Shown one piece after another: positions 35,441-48,970 of a stretch of 64,000 bases of DNA. The notes under the pieces were generated by a model. That model saw only the letters and a list, made by a program, of their open reading frames with translations, was not told the origin of the DNA and did no database searches. This DNA comes from Brienomyrus brachyistius (taxonomy: Eukaryota > Chordata > Actinopteri > Osteoglossiformes > Mormyridae). The position numbers and the translations under genes are program-made. Positions within the stretch are counted from its first letter, which is position 1. Each line of letters opens with the position of its first letter. The stretch is from NCBI RefSeq assembly GCF_023856365.1, contig NC_064539.1:18417019-18481018 (forward strand). The letters run 5' to 3'.

Positions 35441-37625
35441 CAGATCGCAGTCATGTGCCTCAAGCGAACAGCTCCTCATCTTCTGTTCTCATCTTTTCCT
35501 AACGGATATAGCCTTGCACGCAGAGCTTTTTAGCTGAAACAAGACACATTTTACAGTGGATAACAATTTTAAATGCATTGAAAAACAAAGTTCTTAACCT
35601 GTTGGCCAAGTTTAACATGTTTCATCATACATAACTGATGTTTCGTTTCACTTGCTGTTCTCTAGCAGTGTTATGTCTCCTTATGAATTGAATCATTTGT
35701 CTGGATCAGAGTAGTAAGGTTTTGTTGCTTTTAGGTTTTATCGTATTAGAAAACGCAAAAAAGCATTCACAACTACAAAAGGAAAAAAAATTCTGCAACT
35801 AAGTTACAGGATTTTGCTTTGTTACATTTGAATGTGTTTGGAGGGTGAAAAGAAGCTTTAAAATGTGGTGTCATTTTAAAGCTGACCACCAGATGGCAGA
35901 AACTGCTTTCTGCATAGCTGGCTCTGTTTTTTTGTACAATCTCTCTTGGTAAAGGAACAGTTTTATCGTTATTAAATCCACTGATACATGTTAACATGAA
36001 TAAAATTGTGGCTGGAATTACGGAACCAAGTTGAGGAAGCAGTTTTCCTTTAAAGGACAACTACAGATTTTTTTACTTGTTTCAAAGTGTGGCCATTCAG
36101 ATTGTTTGTTTGCAAGTGTACATGTGTTAGTCCAATTATCAATCTTGGATGTAAAATATTCACAGCTAAACTGCATAAATATGCATAGCAATAATGATTA
36201 GCTAAAAGGCCACATGTTCCTTTAAATTCAAAGGTTGCCAATCCTTCCTCCTTCAATGCCATGTAATTTTCTATTGTCCTAAAGGGGGCAGTATGACTAC
36301 ACCATTCTGCTTTTTTTTCAGTTGAAAGCTCCCTTTCAGGTGAATGGTGACCATGGGACTCCTTTATTGAGGAAGAAAGTAGGAGAGAGAATTACAGCAG
36401 ACTACAGAAAGGTTAAAAGATGTGATCTGAGCCTTCATCCAGTTCTGGCAGGTGTGGTTTGTAACAGTCCTGTTCTCTTGTTCAGGAAAGGGAGAATTCA
36501 GCGTATTGTTCTAAATACAAAGGTCTGTTCCTGTGTTTTTGTTTGCTTTTTTCTTACTTTTGTAAAAGTCTCCACTAGCCTCTCGGTATGATTTAGGATG
36601 TGGAGGATTAGGTTTTGTGTACCATTTTCCTCCTAAGACCTCAGGCTTTGAGGGTGGTTACACGATGTCACTCAGTTGACATTCGCTATATAGACGTTGC
36701 CATTTAATGCACAGTTTTAATAAAAATGAAAAGGTAGCGGGTCCTTTCATGAACTAGAGGGTATTTGACTGTGACAAACATTTCTCTACCACACACAAAA
36801 AGCAACCATGTTTTTTAGATGTGGTTGAACATCATTTCAACATCAATAGGAAGTGGTATAGAAGCAACCTGAAATATCTTCAAAAGCATACAATTGTAGT
36901 TATACCCTAAAAATTGGTTTAAAATGCAGCTGTGTATATCAAACTGATAAAAGAATAAAAATATATATCTCACTTTGGATTAAGGCAACCGCTAAGCAAT
37001 CAGCTATGATAAATACTCTCTGAAATGGCTTAACATCCTTCGTGATATGTTTAGCATGCCTACCTCTAGATTTAACGGCTCAGAAATTGTATACAAATGA
37101 TTAATCAGGAGTTCGAATCAGATTAAATGACACAGCTAAATGTCATCCAATAGTATCTCTTGCTTCAGATTTCTTCACTCTTGTGTATGAAAGGAGAACA
37201 CCATGGAAACATGACATCTTAGAAGTATATTTGTCCTGAGCTTTTTAGATAAAAGCCTAAAAGGCCCCCAGGCAGTTTCCCCATTATTCATGAGAGAAAT
37301 TATATATTCTTCTTTAAGTCATGGATAATAAAACAAAACAATGTAGCCATAAAAATAATACCACATGCACATAATGCCATCTAAAATCTGGGAAATTATT
37401 TTCATATTTCTCATCTTTTACCATGTGTTTTAATGTTTAATAGGGACAATACAAAAAGATATAACAGATATCCTGTAATTTGATAGCTAATAATGGTATT
37501 TATCCAACAAATAGAAAGCAAAATTATTAAATGTGTGAAACTGGCAGGTGTAAACACTGCCTATTGAAATGTAAATAAAATATACAGAACCATAAAGGTT
37601 AAAATGTACCAACATTTAAATAAGT
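35441..37625. other. Convergent intergenic region between rad23b and klf4
   Basis: AT-rich sequence with no recognised gene. Some of it may belong to long 3' UTRs of either gene. No tRNA or clear transposon boundary was found. Confidence 0.45.
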
Positions 37626-38463
37626 TTTATTTGATGCATAGTGTTGTGATAATACTGTACATACAAATTCCAGCTTCAATAGAACATTTATTTACAAATA
37701 TACAAAATTAAGCAGATTATATTATTTAGTGTTAAAAACCTTTGTTCAGACTATTCTCTCAAAAATGTTCCATATAAGACATTATTGCACTTTGTAACCA
37801 CAGTGTAGTGAAAACTGACATCACTGCTTAGAAGTAAAACATTCACCTGATTGTTGTCAAGCATGTGGAATAAAACTTTGTAAGAAACTCACAGATATCC
37901 ATATGGCACTTAAAAAGGGCCAAGCTTCCCAAAAGCATTCAGTGGAGTTTGGGTGAACTTTGCGCCGTGTTCCTCTCTTAGCCCCCTCCTTAGGTACCAT
38001 AAATACGCAAGTCACTAAGCACCATCTTGTAACTTACTTTAAATGATTTTTTTACCCAAACTGAATGGCCTGTTAAAACAATACAAAATAGATTTTTAAT
38101 ACAATGTTGCACAGTGTGTTCCAGAAGAGAGATGTAATTATGAAGGTTGAAGGCCTCTTTGTTACTGGTAATCTTTTTGTATTTTTTCCCCTGAAATTCA
38201 TAGATTTCCAGTCATACTTTGGCACTTGGTCCTCCAAGTTTTGTCTGCGTCGGGATAATCATTCCAGTTAAGTCCCAGGGAGTAATGATAGATCTCAAGA
38301 GTCTTCTGCTGGTCACTGGAAGCCAATGACATCACCTGCTTTTCAAGCCCTAGTTGTCAGTTGTTTTGTCATTGACGTCAGCGTGTGTCGCATGGCCGTA
38401 GCTCAAAGGCAGTGCACAGTATAAAGTCCCAAATTTCATTAGGTTTTACCTTTCTGAGTAGTC
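37626..38463 (-). other. klf4: klf4 3' UTR
   Basis: On the minus strand, sequence after the TAA stop runs to AATAAA complements at 37687-37692 and 37626-37631. This implies a 3' UTR of about 0.8 kb. The exact end is inferred. Confidence 0.55.
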
Positions 38464-41072
<2,609 letters not shown>

Positions 41073-41500
41073 CAAGGATTATTTTTATTTATTATTATTA
41101 TTTTTTTTTTGCTTATAATTCCCCCTGCTGGATGCAGCCTTTGTGTGCAACAGAACACTTTGACAATGTTCTTCTCAGTCGCTCCGAATGACACCGGTGT
41201 CACTGCTGCAAAGGCGACACATGAAGCGGATCCGAAAGGAAGGAGGCCGCGGATCTGTAACGTAAAGCGCTCAGAATGCGGCGACTCTCGGGGAGGGATT
41301 CCCTGCCGCTGCGGATGCCGCTGCCATGGAACGCGCTCGCACGGTAACGTCAAACCCAGCGCTAGAGCGCGTGAATGGGCTTCCCCCGACTTTTAAAATC
41401 ATCCCGGGGACACGCCTTCCAGTAGCCATGGCGACGGGACCTGGAAAAACGAAAACACGTGACGCAAAACCGAGAACACAGGCAGCTGGTTTTCAGCGCA
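41073..41500 (-). promoter_or_regulatory. klf4: klf4 5' UTR and proximal promoter
   Basis: On the minus strand, 41150-41500 is CpG-rich. A TATA-like TTTTAAAA at 41391-41398 would place transcription start near 41360. Upstream lie an E-box CACGTG (41456-41461) abutting TGACGC, and an AACGTCA half-CRE at 41346-41352. An A-rich tract (about 41085-41112) immediately precedes the ATG. The start codon context is weak (T at -3). Site functions are inferred. Confidence 0.55.
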
Positions 41501-43540
41501 GGACGGAGGGAGGGAGAGGGGGAAGGAAAAAAGGGATGTCTCTCTAGTTACTGTTTGTATCTAAACAGCACGATAGCAACAAAAGGGGCCTCCGCACGCG
41601 GCGTGTTTGCTTTTTATTCACTGCTAATGTGGAAGAACCGGATCCTCGCGGACTTATAGCGAGATAAGGCATATAGGCAGGTCTCCACCTGAAGCCAATG
41701 CAATCGTAGCTTAATGTCCATACCAACAAGGCGTATTTTTCTTTTAACAATAAACGTGCGCAATCTGAAGACGTTTTGGTTTATGTTTTGAAGCTGCTCG
41801 TTGTTGTTTTACCTGTTTTAAAGGTTATTTCTTTTGGTTTTAGTTGCATTGGTGAGGCATGGGAATTTGTTGCGAAATGCGGAGGGAAAGTTCAGATCGG
41901 TACCTGGCTAACAGTTGTGTACAGTTTTAAGATCACATTTTCATAGCCTGGCGTTTAAGCGAAGTTCTGCACAAGGACCAGCACTATGGCAGCTTGTACT
42001 AATGCCTGCAGACATACCGTCAACAACGACATTAATCATAACGTTTTATTTATATTACATATTTTTCGGTTTCTGTTTTTCAACAATATACAATACACAT
42101 ATGATCAGCCCTTTTTTTCATTTTGGGTGGGAATTAAATACCATAAAAATTACATTACGATTAAGGTGTGTAGCAGTTGTGTTAAAGCCTTTAAATAGCT
42201 TCTGCTTTGCCAAGAAATGTAAGTGACACGTAGTGTATTACGTGACCTCTTTGTCTACATTACAAAGCTTTAACTGGTGATATGACTTTAACACGAGGTG
42301 TGTCAATGACTCAGAGTCGTAAAGTTTTCTTATTAGTATTCTCATTAGTGCTCACTAGTTTATGTGTTAAACCAGTCGCTAATTTTAACCGATTACTAAA
42401 CCTTATTGAAATCATTTCTTAGATTTAAGAATGATATGCAAAGGGGTACAGCCTGTAGTACCGTTACCCTGTTGGGTCGGTATTAAATCATCACAAAAGC
42501 ATCCTGTCGTTTGAATAGGGATAAAGTAAGTTTTTCTTAATGCAGAGAAAAGCTGCAGTCCCAGGAGAACAGTTGATAGTGTACATTTGAACACGGCACA
42601 ATACTTAAATTGTTCCAGTGAAATATCAAACTGAAACTATATGTTGCATTGTATAAAAGCATTAGCCTAGGTAACATAACAATGTGTTGGATGTCTTTGT
42701 TTTTAGCCCAAGTTCCTCATAAATTGAAATAATAATAAAAAAAACAATTCCTGGGTGAAAGTGTCTTAATTGTTAAGGGGAATGTTTCCCTTAATATTCA
42801 AAGTGGCTGCAGGAAACCCCACAAAACGATCAATGAATCAGTGAGTCTGCAACCAAATCAAAGAGTGAATAAATAAGGAGCAATTCTAGAATTTTTATGC
42901 TTAGGGGGGCTCAGCCCCCAATAAATGAATGCATTATGAAGGTGCAATTAATGTGATGTGTGGCTGTACATTTTTCATAACTATAAGCGTTTGGATCTTT
43001 GAATGATTTTGGATAAAGTTGGCACCTGTAAATTGGTGTAGACCTGCTAAATACTGTTGACGTTTGCCTATGTAATATATGTGTACAACAATTATGCAGT
43101 TATTTTGCAATAGTTATTTATATGATTGGTCAATAATTGCCCAGAGAATTAATACTTTCTGCATAATCACATGCTTACATTTGCTGCAGTGCGTAAGCTG
43201 TCTGGTAAGCCTAGAACTGAAGTGTTGATTGTTGTGCAAACGGTGACTCCAAATTGGCTGTAAAAGTTATTTATACAACTTATAAAATATTGAATATGTA
43301 CTCAAGCTGTTTTTGAAGTGGTGTGTGCAGTGTTTGTATAGTGAGCTCAAGCCGACATAAACCTATCCCATAATTAGAGGTATCAGTTAAAAGTTTTGTG
43401 TTAAGAACAAACACACAAAAGTCCTGTTACATCAGGATGCAATCAGAAAGGGATTACTTACCTTGATTCTTTTACATATATATCCTTCCACTGAAGATAA
43501 TTCACTTGCCGATTGTGGTGGCATTTTGCTATAGGACTTT
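41501..43540. other. klf4 5' flank, no gene seen
   Basis: Mostly unique AT-rich sequence. The segment 42930-43050 (GCATTATGAAGGTGCAATTA ... AGCGTTTGGATCTTTGA) matches 47390-47495, so it is an interspersed repeat fragment. The word TACGTGACCTC lies near 42240. Confidence 0.45.
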
Positions 43541-43544
43541 AGCA

Positions 43545-43715
43545 TTATATATAGCATGGTGGGTTAGGGGTTAGCAATCTCTGCTTTGACTCCAAGAGAA
43601 TGACTGTATATATATGCCCTGCAGTGGACGGGTAACCCGGCCCCGTGCTGCCTGGGAATAGGTGCCGGCAACTTTAACCAGGAAACCTGCTCAGAAGATG
43701 GATGGATGGAAGCAG
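43545..43715 (+). mobile_element. Degenerate SINE fragment with GGAT tail
   Basis: AGCATGGTGGGTTAGGGGTT is a decayed SINE head. The 3' half keeps CCCTGCAGTGGACGGGTAAC, a GGAATAGGTGCCGGC block and a GATGGATGGATGG tail. Confidence 0.6.
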
Positions 43716-43844
43716 AAGTTAAATTAAAAGAATTTCACAAGTCAGACAATTTTTTTTCTGAAAACTTACATGAATTTCCTATCTAATACTGATGTCATCA
43801 TCCTTGGTTTACTTTAGTATCAGAAAATCGATTATATAATTTAG

Positions 43845-44190
43845 ATCATTTTCTATCCATCTTCAAACTCTTTATCCTGGTCAGGGGTCACTGGGGGGCC
43901 TGGAGCCTATACCAGGCAATGTGGGGCACGAGTCTGGGGTCTGTACTGAATAAGATATGGACTGGTATCTTATTCAGTCCAGACCCCAGACTTGTGGGGT
44001 GGACTTGTGATGGACTCACAGGTCACATATACACTTGCACTTATACACACAGTCATACACCATGGGGAATTTTAAAGACACCAGTTAGTAAATCAGACTA
44101 CGCCCAGAGGAGACCTGTGTGACACATGGAGAATATGCTGTCCAAAAAAGGGGTTCCAACCCCCAACACTGAGCTACCTTCTTATTCCAT
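43845..44190 (-). mobile_element. Reverse-oriented SINE-like repeat containing a near-perfect hairpin
   Basis: TTTATCCTGGTCAGGGGTCA, GGGCCTGGAGCC and a (minus-strand) tRNA-like GGGTTGGAACCCC near 44155 show a SINE read on the minus strand. It is interrupted by a 62-bp inverted repeat at 43931-43992. Confidence 0.55.
43931..43992. repeat. Near-perfect inverted repeat (27-bp arms, 8-bp loop)
   Basis: The left arm begins AGTCTGGGGTCTGTACTGAA and the right arm ends TTCAGTCCAGACCCCAGACT. The arms pair at 26 of 27 positions across the loop TGGACTGG. Confidence 0.9.
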
Positions 44191-44675
44191 ATACACTTAC
44201 TGTCCACTTTATTAGGTACACCTGTTCAACTGCTTGTTGAAGCAAATATCTTATTAGCCAATCATATGTCAACAGCACAATGTATAAAATCATGCAGATA
44301 GAGGTCAGGAGCTTCTGTTAACCTTCACATCGAACACCAGAATGGGGAACAAAGGTGATTTAAGTGACTTTGAATGTGACATTGGTGATGGTGCCAGGTG
44401 GGCTGGTTTGAGGATTTCAGACACTGCTGATCTGCTGGGATTTTCACACACGACCATCTTTAGGGTTTATAGGAAAAAGGCCGAAAAAGAAAAAACATCC
44501 AGTGAGCAGCGGATCACTGGGTGAAAATGCCTGGATGGCGGAGGTCAGAGAAGAATGGCCAGACTGGTTCAAGCTGATAGAAAGGCAACAGTAACTCAAG
44601 TCACCGCTCTTTACAACCAAGGTATGCAGAGGAGCATCTCTGAATGCACAACACGTCGTGCCTTTATGCAAAAGT
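44190..44675 (+). mobile_element. Tc1/mariner transposon, 5' half
   Basis: The terminus reads ACTGTCCACTTTATTAGGTA. After a non-coding leader, ATG at 44342 opens a transposase N-terminus: MGNKGDLSDFECDIGDGARW, then a helix-turn-helix segment ISDTADLLGFSHTTIFRVY. The frame stops at 44522, but homology continues to about 44660 (VTALYNQGMQRSISECTT in fragments). The catalytic domain is missing. Confidence 0.85.
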
Positions 44676-45564
44676 AGAAGCATATGATTCACGTGAAATG
44701 TGTTCGAATTAACATGTCATTTGAAATTCTTGTACTTTATCAGAAATCCTTGGCACAATCTTTTTCACTATAACTCTCTTCTGTTGCTTTACACTTGACA
44801 TTTTAAACCACACCAATGAACTACCTCAAGCTGAAAAAATGTTTCAGTGTCTTTTGTCAGAAAAGAATTATTCTTTACTTCCCTGCTTTAAGGATTACTC
44901 CACTGAATCACATGCCATTTTTGCTGTTAACATTAACATCAGAATTATCAGGCAATGTTAATGTATGTATACATTTTAGATCTATATTTCAGAAATCGTT
45001 TCATATGTATAGAGAACTATGATTTTGCTTGGTGACTGTAACATTTGGCAAAGTTGCAGTAATTTCCAGCTCAGTCATACTCAAGAAGCAAAAATGGCAC
45101 AATTATCAAAGGTGTGATGAAATTTATGACAAGGAGTAGGGTCACCAGAGAACTGGTGTCTCGTATAAAAGAGCAAAGTAGAGAATTCTTTGTTTACTAT
45201 AACAGAATCACCATGCTGGAGCATTTACCTCATTTAGTGCTCAAATATAAGTACAAATTCTCAACTTGGAGAGCATCTTGTGTTACTAGTTCTCTTAAAA
45301 AAATCTATTAAAAAAAATCAAGTACACTTTCACATTATCTAAAAATAGTTTTCACTGCCAAAAATAGAATCTAAGGAGGGTCATTTTGAGAACATAGCTT
45401 TGAATGGCCGTGCTTTTGTTTACAGGAAATGCTCTGCCCTGGTTGTCTTTGAATGGTTCTGATGCTTTTGTCAGATTTCCTGGAGAACATTCAAATGAAT
45501 GTCTTGATACTGGGGCCTTTATTTCATTGTTCGACATGCTGCTATATAAATTATGAGAAATACA

Positions 45565-46062
45565 GCGCTGTGCAAAAGTCTTAGGCAGCCAAAGAAAATG
45601 CTCTTTAAATAATCTTTATCTTGGTGTAAGACTTTGCTGTTATGCCTGTCAAAGTGTGTCAGCTTAGCCACTTCAAAGCCTCTGCTAAAATCACCTCATT
45701 ATTTGCTGCAACCATCCATGTGTTTTTCGACTCGACCACTCGCACATCTCGCATAGCTAATCAATATCTCATTGACGTTATTAACTAATTAAGATAATTA
45801 ATTAAGTGAGCTGGTGGCGAAATTTAACAAATACATGGAAAGGCCCCTGCGGAGAGGTTTGGGAACCGAAGCTGTGTTCATCTAGCCGTCCAGCAAGATA
45901 TCAGTGACTTTTTGGAAAAAAGAAGAATCTTTTACTGGATTTTATCGTGTTACTCATAATTTGTTGTAATGTCAAATTATGTTTTTGTTCTGAGCAAATG
46001 TGCACTTACTGCCTAGATAAATAGCTTTAAACATTTGACTGCCTAAGACTTTTGCACGGTAA
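45565..46062. mobile_element. Tc1/mariner-type MITE of about 500 bp, copy 1
   Basis: Left end GCTGTGCAAAAGTCTTAGGC and right end GCCTAAGACTTTTGCACGGT are inverted termini. The interior is non-coding, includes AGAGGTTTGGGAACCGAAGC, and aligns along its length with 62430-62935. Confidence 0.85.
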
Positions 46063-47139
46063 TAATGCCTAATTCAACGAAACACATTGAATTATTATTT
46101 ATCTGAATCCGATTCTTTGTCAGTGTTACTATATTTTGATAATCCTTGATAATCCATCTTCCATCAGCATATCCAGTACAGGGCTGTGGAGTCTAGAGTC
46201 CCTTTGGGTGGAAAATGAGTTGGGGAAGAGGAGCGTGTTATATGTTGTGAGAAAGCCGTCTTTTAAGGGAGGTCAGGAACCTACCTGCCAGCTTTGGGAG
46301 GCACTTTTAAAACAAGAACTTCTAGTCATTTCTATTTGAAGCATTTCTAGTCCTAATCTGTGGATTCAAATTTAAAACTCAAAGACTCAAAGAAGTTTAG
46401 TTTATTTGCATTTTTCACAGTATTTTCTTTTTTACTGTCTGTTGTTTCTTAGGATTACTATAGGTGCACTTTGGGCAGAATTTGGGATTGGACGATGGCG
46501 ATGTCCATCAAGTCATAACACAGATTTGATAGGTTAAGGTAAGGGTATACATATTGCCTCCTTGTAATTTGATCCATTTCTGATGTTATAGCAATGTAGC
46601 ATAGCAGACATAGTTTGGCTTATATAATCATATAGCTGAATCGTAAGGGTGTAACGACAGGACCGATAAGTGAACTTTTTGGGTTGCATCTTCTGTCAGC
46701 TGCTTAATAAGAAATGAAGACATATTACAATACAATCATTCACCAAAGTCATTGGTGGTATGAAAGAGATTGTTCATAAAAACAACATGCGGGATCTTAC
46801 AGGAAATAGATGAAATAGCACGACGAGCAGATGGTATGCATTATGCATTGACAGTACATGGGAAGGGTAAACAAGCCAATACTAATTACAGTTTTTTCCA
46901 GTCCTGTGGTTTTGGCACTGTATGTGACAAATTTAATTCCTTCTGTGACTCTTTATTTTCATCAAGGCACCCAAGGGTGACTAAGAATTTCTGAGGAAAA
47001 AAAAACATTTCTAACAGTGGAAATCAAAATGAGCATCAAGTAAACCACCTTAAACAATGATCTGTACGAAATATCTTTATTTTAGGATTTTAAAATGTTC
47101 TTTGCTGAGTTTCTAAGTTTTAAAATGCTTTTTCCCTTC
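46063..47139. other. Intergenic, no gene seen
   Basis: AT-rich sequence without recognised coding exons or repeat boundaries. Confidence 0.4.
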
Positions 47140-47154
47140 TTTTCAGCTAGAAAA

Positions 47155-47430
47155 TGTGGTGACGCTTCACATTAACTGCACCTTCATAATGCATTCATAG
47201 AGCATTCATAAGCAGCGTGTAAGTACACCTTAACATCATAACACACCATAACAGCTTTAATATACATTAATAGCAAACATTATAAATGTATAATCATGTA
47301 ATGATTAATTAATTAATGTATATTGAAGCTGCTGTGGTACGTTATGGTATACTTACATGCTGCTTATGCATGGTCTATGATTGCTTTATGAAGATGCAGT
47401 TAATGTAAAGCATTGCTGTACATCTTTTAT
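47155..47430. mobile_element. MITE with long inverted termini
   Basis: Left GCTTCACATTAACTGCACCT and right AGATGCAGTTAATGTAAAGC are inverse complements with few changes, continuing into CATAATGC/GCTTTATG. Palindromic subsegments (TGATTAATTAATTAA) lie in the centre. Confidence 0.75.
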
Positions 47431-47639
47431 AACTATACGCATTTGGATCTTTGACCTTTGGATGAAGTTTTCTATGTAAATTGGTGTCCATACACGTGAC
47501 AAACAGAAAGGATGCGCATTTGCTCTTAGATTTCAGGCAGGAATAATCCAATTGCCCAGTCAAATAAACAAGGAACAAAGTAAAGTTACTCTACGCTAAA
47601 TCTCTACAAATCGGGGCACTTGGCCAGTCCTTTTTATGT

Positions 47640-47880
47640 TGGGTGTCTGATGAGGGTCCCCTGAGCCCCAAATGATTTGTTTCGCTCAGATGATTTAATA
47701 ACCATGCTCTCGGTTTGGGAATTCCATACATCATAACAGTCCGAGTCCAGGGCTGCGTTTCCCAAAACCTTTGTAGCACTGCGATCACCATAACTACAGA
47801 GGGAGAGAATTCGCAATGACGCCTCTCGTACAGATTAGATCTCAGGGCTGAGCCCCTGATGTCATAAGATCCTAGCAACG
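47640..47880. repeat. Fragments of interspersed repeats
   Basis: GGGCTGCGTTTCCCAAAACC followed by TTTGTAGCACTGCGATCACC is typical of an abundant fish hAT-type repeat terminus. The opposite terminus is not clear. Confidence 0.5.
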
Positions 47881-48292
47881 CCCCTGCTGTGTGACTGAAG
47901 AATAATATAAATTAAGCAAGTGGACCTTTTTAAAGAGCCCAGAATTTAAAATCCAAATGTGATACTCTTTGCATTTTTCTTCTTTATTTTGTCACTTACC
48001 CTGAAATCTGTTAATAGTCATGAGAAAATAGGTGAATCATTAAACCTATTTAAAGTAGAGGAACACAACGCGACTTTTAAAATGAAATTGTGTTTTTTTA
48101 TTGCGTATATATTGTGCTACATTGACTAAAATTATTTCTGTCATGAGAACTAGTGATTTCACTCTTTTATATGATCAATCATAACGTAGTTGTAATAGGA
48201 GCAATAACAGTAGTATCCAAGATGCTGAAAATGTTTAATCAAACATTTTTATAAATACTCATAACATTATGGGTTGCTTAGATTATCTAGAC

Positions 48293-48446
48293 AAGTGTTT
48301 CCCAACTTGGTCCTTGGGGACCAGCAGACGGTCCGCGTTTTTGCTCCCAGCCAGACGATCCACGTCTACCACATCTGCCGGGAGCCGGGAGGGAGCAAAA
48401 ACGTGGACTGTCTGCTGGTCCCCAAGGACCGGATTGGGAGACACTG
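48293..48446. mobile_element. hAT-type fold-back MITE with 8-bp target-site duplication
   Basis: The left arm AAGTGTTTCCCAACTTGGTC and the right arm GACCGGATTGGGAGACACTG are inverted, and the whole element is palindromic around GCCGGGAGCCGGGAG. Flanks ATCTAGAC and ATCTAGAG match at 7 of 8 positions. Same family as 9107-9250. Confidence 0.85.
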
Positions 48447-48479
48447 ATCTAGAGAAACATCAAAGTGTTGGATCTGGCG

Positions 48480-48970
48480 ACAGTCTTCTCTGAGGGGGCT
48501 GAAAGTGTTTACAGAGCTCTGGCCAAGTTGAGTGGGGCTGGGCTCCGCCGCTTGCATCATGCTGGCTGAAGCAGAGGGCAGCTGTGGAGCGGACAGGACG
48601 AGCACGGCGCCTCCGGCCGGCCTGCCTCTCTCTGCAGTGGGATTCCGTCTCGGCCTTAAATATACCGGCTATTTTTAAACCGCCGACGTAACGCTGCGCA
48701 GAGACGTCCCACTCTGCCCCAACCTTCCCCTCCAGCCCATAGGGGAAGCAGTGGGGAGCCGCTCTTCCTGCTCATGTGCCCAATCACACAAGGATGGGGG
48801 GAAGAACATTCAGGCGCCATTACGGCGCTTTTCAAATGCGTTAACCCCTCGCTGTCCAAGCCGTGCACGCCGCAGGCGGTTTTAATCAGCAACTTTCCCA
48901 TCGGGCGGGGGGTGACTGAGTAGCAGGACTTGGCGCTGGCCAGTGATGGAGGAAATGAGTCCTGAGTACG
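48480..48970. promoter_or_regulatory. CpG-rich unique segment, candidate distal klf4 enhancer
   Basis: This stretch is markedly richer in CpG than the surrounding 20 kb. It contains CTATTTTTAA (48669-48678, a MEF2-type site), GACGTAAC (48685) and GACGTC (48703-48708). No ORF with a recognised domain or splice partner crosses it. Regulatory function is inferred. Confidence 0.35.

Noticed and set aside
44342..44524. Stand-alone small helix-turn-helix gene
   Set aside because: It is the N-terminus of a Tc1-like transposase following a matching terminus, truncated by a stop; not a host gene.
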